A stretch of DNA of 34,482 nt, taken from positions 1 to 34,482 of the forward strand of contig NZ_JAERQE010000045.1 of assembly GCF_016734765.1 (NCBI RefSeq), given 5' to 3'. Shown here piece after piece: positions 32,348 to 34,482 of this stretch. The number at the start of each line of letters is the position of its first letter. Within the stretch, counting starts at the first letter, position 1. The translations under genes were made by a program, and so were the position numbers. The notes below the pieces were generated by a model. The model was given only the letters and a program-made list of their open reading frames with translations. It was not told where the DNA came from and searched no databases. Source of the stretch: Microvirga soli (GTDB taxonomy: Bacteria > Pseudomonadota > Alphaproteobacteria > Rhizobiales > Beijerinckiaceae).

Positions 32348-32682
32348 GGCTGATACTGCCTCGTCGGTTGACGTCACATGAATGACAAACGAAGACAGCC
32401 AGGAGCTTATCCCTTCACGAAATATATACGGGCGTTTCAGTTGCACCGAGTTCGCCGACACTGGCTCATCTAACGATAAGGGCGAACCTCGCATGAGCGA
32501 TGGACAGACGATTCTACGACGGCTGATGGTTGATGTTGGCGGGATTGATGACGAGGAATGTTCGAAATTGGCACATCTCGGAAGAAGTGCCTTTGTCTCC
32601 TCCTAACGCGCTGAGCGGATCTTCATTTCACTTGTAGTTAGTTACTGTTTGACCCACTGCGGACGATCCGGTGAATAGGCAT
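32348..32682. other. Intergenic stretch ending in an inverted-repeat copy
   Basis: A rightward frame at 32493-32606 (MSDGQTILRRLMVDVGGIDDEE) runs straight into the repeat at 32569 and stops inside it. It may be a gene start cut by the repeat, but its ribosome site is weak. No other gene supported. Confidence 0.35.
32569..32630 (+). repeat. 62-bp inverted repeat, copy 1 (left of HWE kinase)
   Basis: Starts TGGCACATCTCGGAAGAAG and ends CTTCATTTCA. By hand alignment about 56 of 62 columns match the reverse complement of 34155-34215, with one single-base gap. The two copies face each other around the histidine kinase gene and its 46-codon leader ORF. They may be ends of a small mobile cassette or members of a dispersed repeat family. 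Confidence 0.8.
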
Positions 32683-32823
32683 ATGCTGGAATGGCTCAAG
32701 AATGCCTTTGGCACGGCATTCCACCGTGGCGGGGGTAATGCTCCCATGGAACGTATCAGGCATCTGGAACCCTGGAACCTTTGGAGAATTGAACACCCTC
32801 CTACCACGGCGAAGCTCGATTAG
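32683..32823 (+). CDS. Possible 46-aa leader peptide abutting the kinase gene
   Basis: Frame MLEWLKNAFGTAFHRGGG...EPWNLWRIEH ending in TAG at 32821-32823, with the kinase ATG starting at the very next base (32824). An in-frame GTG at 32671 is another start. The ribosome site is weak in both cases. The composition (three Trp, balanced charge) looks protein-like. The stop-start junction suggests coupled translation, but the frame may be chance. Confidence 0.35.
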   Translation: MLEWLKNAFGTAFHRGGGNAPMERIRHLEPWNLWRIEHPPTTAKLD

Positions 32824-33960
32824 ATGGCCAACCAAAATGATACCGACCAAGAAGAGTTGCTGGAGCAACAGCGGGCTTTGGCAGAGTTCGGGGACTTCGC
32901 GCTCAAGACCGAGACCATCGACGACATCCTGAACAGGGCCTGTGAGCTCATAAGCCGCGCGCTCGAAACCGACTTGGCGAAGCTCATGGAACTCCTGCCT
33001 GACAGGCGGACCTTCGCTGTCCGCGCGGGCGTGGGGTGGAGACCCGGTGTTATCGGGGAGGTCACTGTGACGGCGGCCGAGAACTCACCGGAGGGGCTGA
33101 CCCTCAAGGAGGGAGCGGTCATTTCGAAAAATTTAGATGAGGAGGATCGCTTCGAATATCACGACTTTATGAAGGAGCATGGGGTCAAGGCGTTTGTGAA
33201 CGTTCTCGTGCTGAGCAGCACGGGGCGTCCGCCCTTTGGCGTCCTTCAGGTGGACAGCCGTGAACGCCGGGACTTCACGCAATCGGACATCGAGTTCCTC
33301 CGCAGCTACGCCAATCTTCTCGGGGCCGCCATCGAGCGCCTTCGGGTTGTGGACGAGCTGCGAGCGTCCGTGCGGGAAAAGGATCTTCTGATTGGCGAGC
33401 TCAATCATCGGGTGAAAAACACTCTGACGACGGTGCAGTCCATCGCCTCGCAGACACTGCGGAACGCGCCCTCGCTTGATCATGCCTCGGACGCCATCGA
33501 GAGCCGTCTCATCGCGCTGTCGCAGGTTCACAATGTGCTGACGGACCGAAGTTGGGCACACGTGGCTCTCCACGACATTGTCGCGCAGGCGGTCGAGCCG
33601 TACCGCAGCCGCGGGGAAAACCGCATCCACGTCCAGGGCCCGAATGTACAGGTGCCGCCGCGCATGGCGCTGCCGCTTGCGATGGCGCTTCAGGAACTGG
33701 TGACGAATGCCGTGAAATACGGGGCCCTGTCCAACGGAATGGGGCAGATCAGGGTATACTGGACCCTGAATGGCACGAGCACTTCCCCGCGCCTGCATCT
33801 GCTGTGGGAAGAGACGCAGGGCCCCCCTGTCCAGAGGCCCGTCCGCCGTGGCTTCGGCACACGGCTCATTGAGCGCAGCTTGGCTCAAGAACTCGCGGGC
33901 GAGGTGCAGATCGAGTTTTCTGAGACCGGCGTCGTATGCTCAGTCAACGCTCCACTGTGA
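32824..33960 (+). CDS. GAF-domain HWE-family sensor histidine kinase
   Basis: A 378-aa soluble kinase. A GAF domain spans about 15-175 (DDILNRACELISRAL, PPFGVLQVDSRERRDFTQSDIEFLRSYANLL). A short helix leads to the HWE phosphoacceptor motif LIGELNHRVKNTLTTVQSIASQTLR with His195. The ATPase part has the N-box ALQELVTNAVKYGALS (about 287-302), the HWE Trp-Glu motif LLWEETQGP, and a final RRGFGTRLIERSLAQEL. HWE/HisKA_2 kinases commonly phosphorylate PhyR, the switch that frees EcfG from NepR. That would link it to the sigma factors at 24.7-26.4 kb, though no PhyR is in the window. It has no membrane segment. Confidence 0.92.
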   Translation: MANQNDTDQEELLEQQRALAEFGDFALKTETIDDILNRACELISRALETDLAKLMELLPDRRTFAVRAGVGWRPGVIGEVTVTAAENSPEGLTLKEGAVISKNLDEEDRFEYHDFMKEHGVKAFVNVLVLSSTGRPPFGVLQVDSRERRDFTQSDIEFLRSYANLLGAAIERLRVVDELRASVREKDLLIGELNHRVKNTLTTVQSIASQTLRNAPSLDHASDAIESRLIALSQVHNVLTDRSWAHVALHDIVAQAVEPYRSRGENRIHVQGPNVQVPPRMALPLAMALQELVTNAVKYGALSNGMGQIRVYWTLNGTSTSPRLHLLWEETQGPPVQRPVRRGFGTRLIERSLAQELAGEVQIEFSETGVVCSVNAPL

Positions 33961-34088
33961 ACTAAGGCGAACGACCGCTCCTGGCACGTTCCGGAAGTAA
34001 GTCGAATTTCTGCAAAGGCGCGACAAGCCGACCTTCATCTGGTTCGTCCAACGTTACACTTTGAGGCTTATCGGACGCCTGCCGCTCG

Positions 34089-34114
34089 TGCCGCGGCTCC
34101 GTTCCGCCGCGGCA
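34089..34114 (+). terminator. Hairpin downstream of the HWE kinase
   Basis: A perfect 8-bp stem (TGCCGCGG / CCGCGGCA) with a 10-nt loop, about 130 nt after the kinase stop. No T-run follows. Possible factor-assisted terminator. Confidence 0.45.
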
Positions 34115-34154
34115 GGCATCCAACAAGCCTTAACAAAGGGAAACCCACAGCGAA

Positions 34155-34215
34155 TGAAATGAAGGTCCGCTCGGCGCGTAGGAGCAGACTAAGGCGCTTC
34201 TTCCGAGATGTGCCA
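34155..34215 (-). repeat. 62-bp inverted repeat, copy 2 (right of HWE kinase)
   Basis: The reverse complement matches copy 1 at 32569-32630 at about 90% by hand count, with one single-base deletion. This copy contains a short internal hairpin (GTCCGCTC / GAGCAGAC, one mismatch). Opposite orientation to copy 1. Confidence 0.8.
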
Positions 34216-34482
34216 GATGGGGCTCTCTGGCCATTCTGGCGCAGCTCGCTGCGAAGACACGCACATACCTCATCCAGGCCGATGACGGAGCTCTCGGTTC
34301 AATGCTGATAGCGAAGCGCATCGATGAGAAGGGAGAAGGTCAACGTGGGTTGCCGAAGGACCTATCTGTAGGCCCATCACCACCCCTCCCCTCTTGGGCG
34401 TTGTTACGTTAACCCGGACATGAGGTCGAGCGGTGTAGATGGGCTGGCATGATCGAGTCCGTCAGCTACAAACGCCATCGCT

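Larger units (their letters stand above)
33961..34482. other. Region after the kinase, no supported gene
   Basis: Contains the hairpin at 34089-34114 and repeat copy 2 at 34155-34215. The leftward frame at 34130-34321 is mostly the repeat itself and is not credible as a gene. An AACG/GTTCC pair near 33969 has a 14-nt spacer, too short for an EcfG promoter. Nothing else was recognised up to the window end. Confidence 0.4.

Noticed and set aside
33969..33991. AACG/GTTCC pair resembling a leftward EcfG promoter
   Set aside because: The spacer is 14 nt, outside the 16-17 nt range, and no leftward gene follows.
34130..34321. Leftward 63-codon frame with an LAHLGRSALV segment
   Set aside because: Lies mostly over repeat copy 2; the similar LAHLGRSAF at 32.6 kb is the same DNA repeat, not a protein family.

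Overview
The window looks like chromosomal DNA of an alphaproteobacterium of the order Hyphomicrobiales, most likely Methylobacteriaceae (Microvirga or Methylobacterium type). The reasons are EcfG-type sigma factors, perfect EcfG promoters (GGAAC-N16-CGTT), an HWE-family histidine kinase, a DUF6894 small protein, a phasin, and moderately high GC. The genus is an inference. No rRNA, tRNA or CRISPR array was seen.

Region 1 (1-450) is the end of an IS110-family element. It holds the first residues of the DEDD transposase, running off the window, and a structured non-coding end that may encode a bridge RNA.

Region 2 (451-11793) is a four-carbon acid-sugar (threonate/erythronate) catabolic locus in two divergent arms. 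The leftward arm is pdxA2-tctC-tctB-tctA-ltnD: a 4-phosphotetronate dehydrogenase, a tripartite tricarboxylate-type transporter and an L-threonate-type dehydrogenase. The rightward arm is gntR-otnC-otnI-otnK, followed by a COG4091 (DRL/homoserine-dehydrogenase-like plus SAF) oxidoreductase and a bile-acid/sodium-symporter-family permease. A perfect 13-bp palindrome in the divergent promoter region is the probable operator of the GntR regulator. The genes fit import of a tetronate and conversion to dihydroxyacetone phosphate by one or both DUF1537-kinase routes.

Region 3 (11928-12744) is an IS6-family element whose transposase is frameshifted near its start. It separates the catabolic locus from the stress region.

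Region 4 (12.8-17.1 kb) carries small envelope and stress proteins: a YidB-like gene with a 1-nt frameshift, two DUF2382 (YsnF/AvaK) proteins, a PepSY-like secreted protein and a DUF6894 protein. Two perfect EcfG promoters and two near matches lie upstream of these genes.

Region 5 (17.3-24.6 kb) has two leftward pairs, each an ABC exporter followed by a glycosidase. One pair is a BacA/YddA-like exporter with a Tat-exported GH1 enzyme. The other is an MsbA-like exporter with a clan-A glycosidase.

Region 6 (24.6-34.5 kb) is regulatory. Two EcfG-type sigma factors each carry a NepR-like segment fused to the N-terminus and are separated by a small coupled ORF. They are followed by CsbD, a PAS-LuxR regulator, a hemerythrin-like/phasin fusion, small envelope proteins, a PRC-barrel protein, a truncated response regulator, and a GAF-HWE histidine kinase flanked by a ~62-bp inverted repeat pair. 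The NepR-sigma fusions are the most unusual item in the window. The COG4091 enzyme in the tetronate locus is the best metabolic lead.
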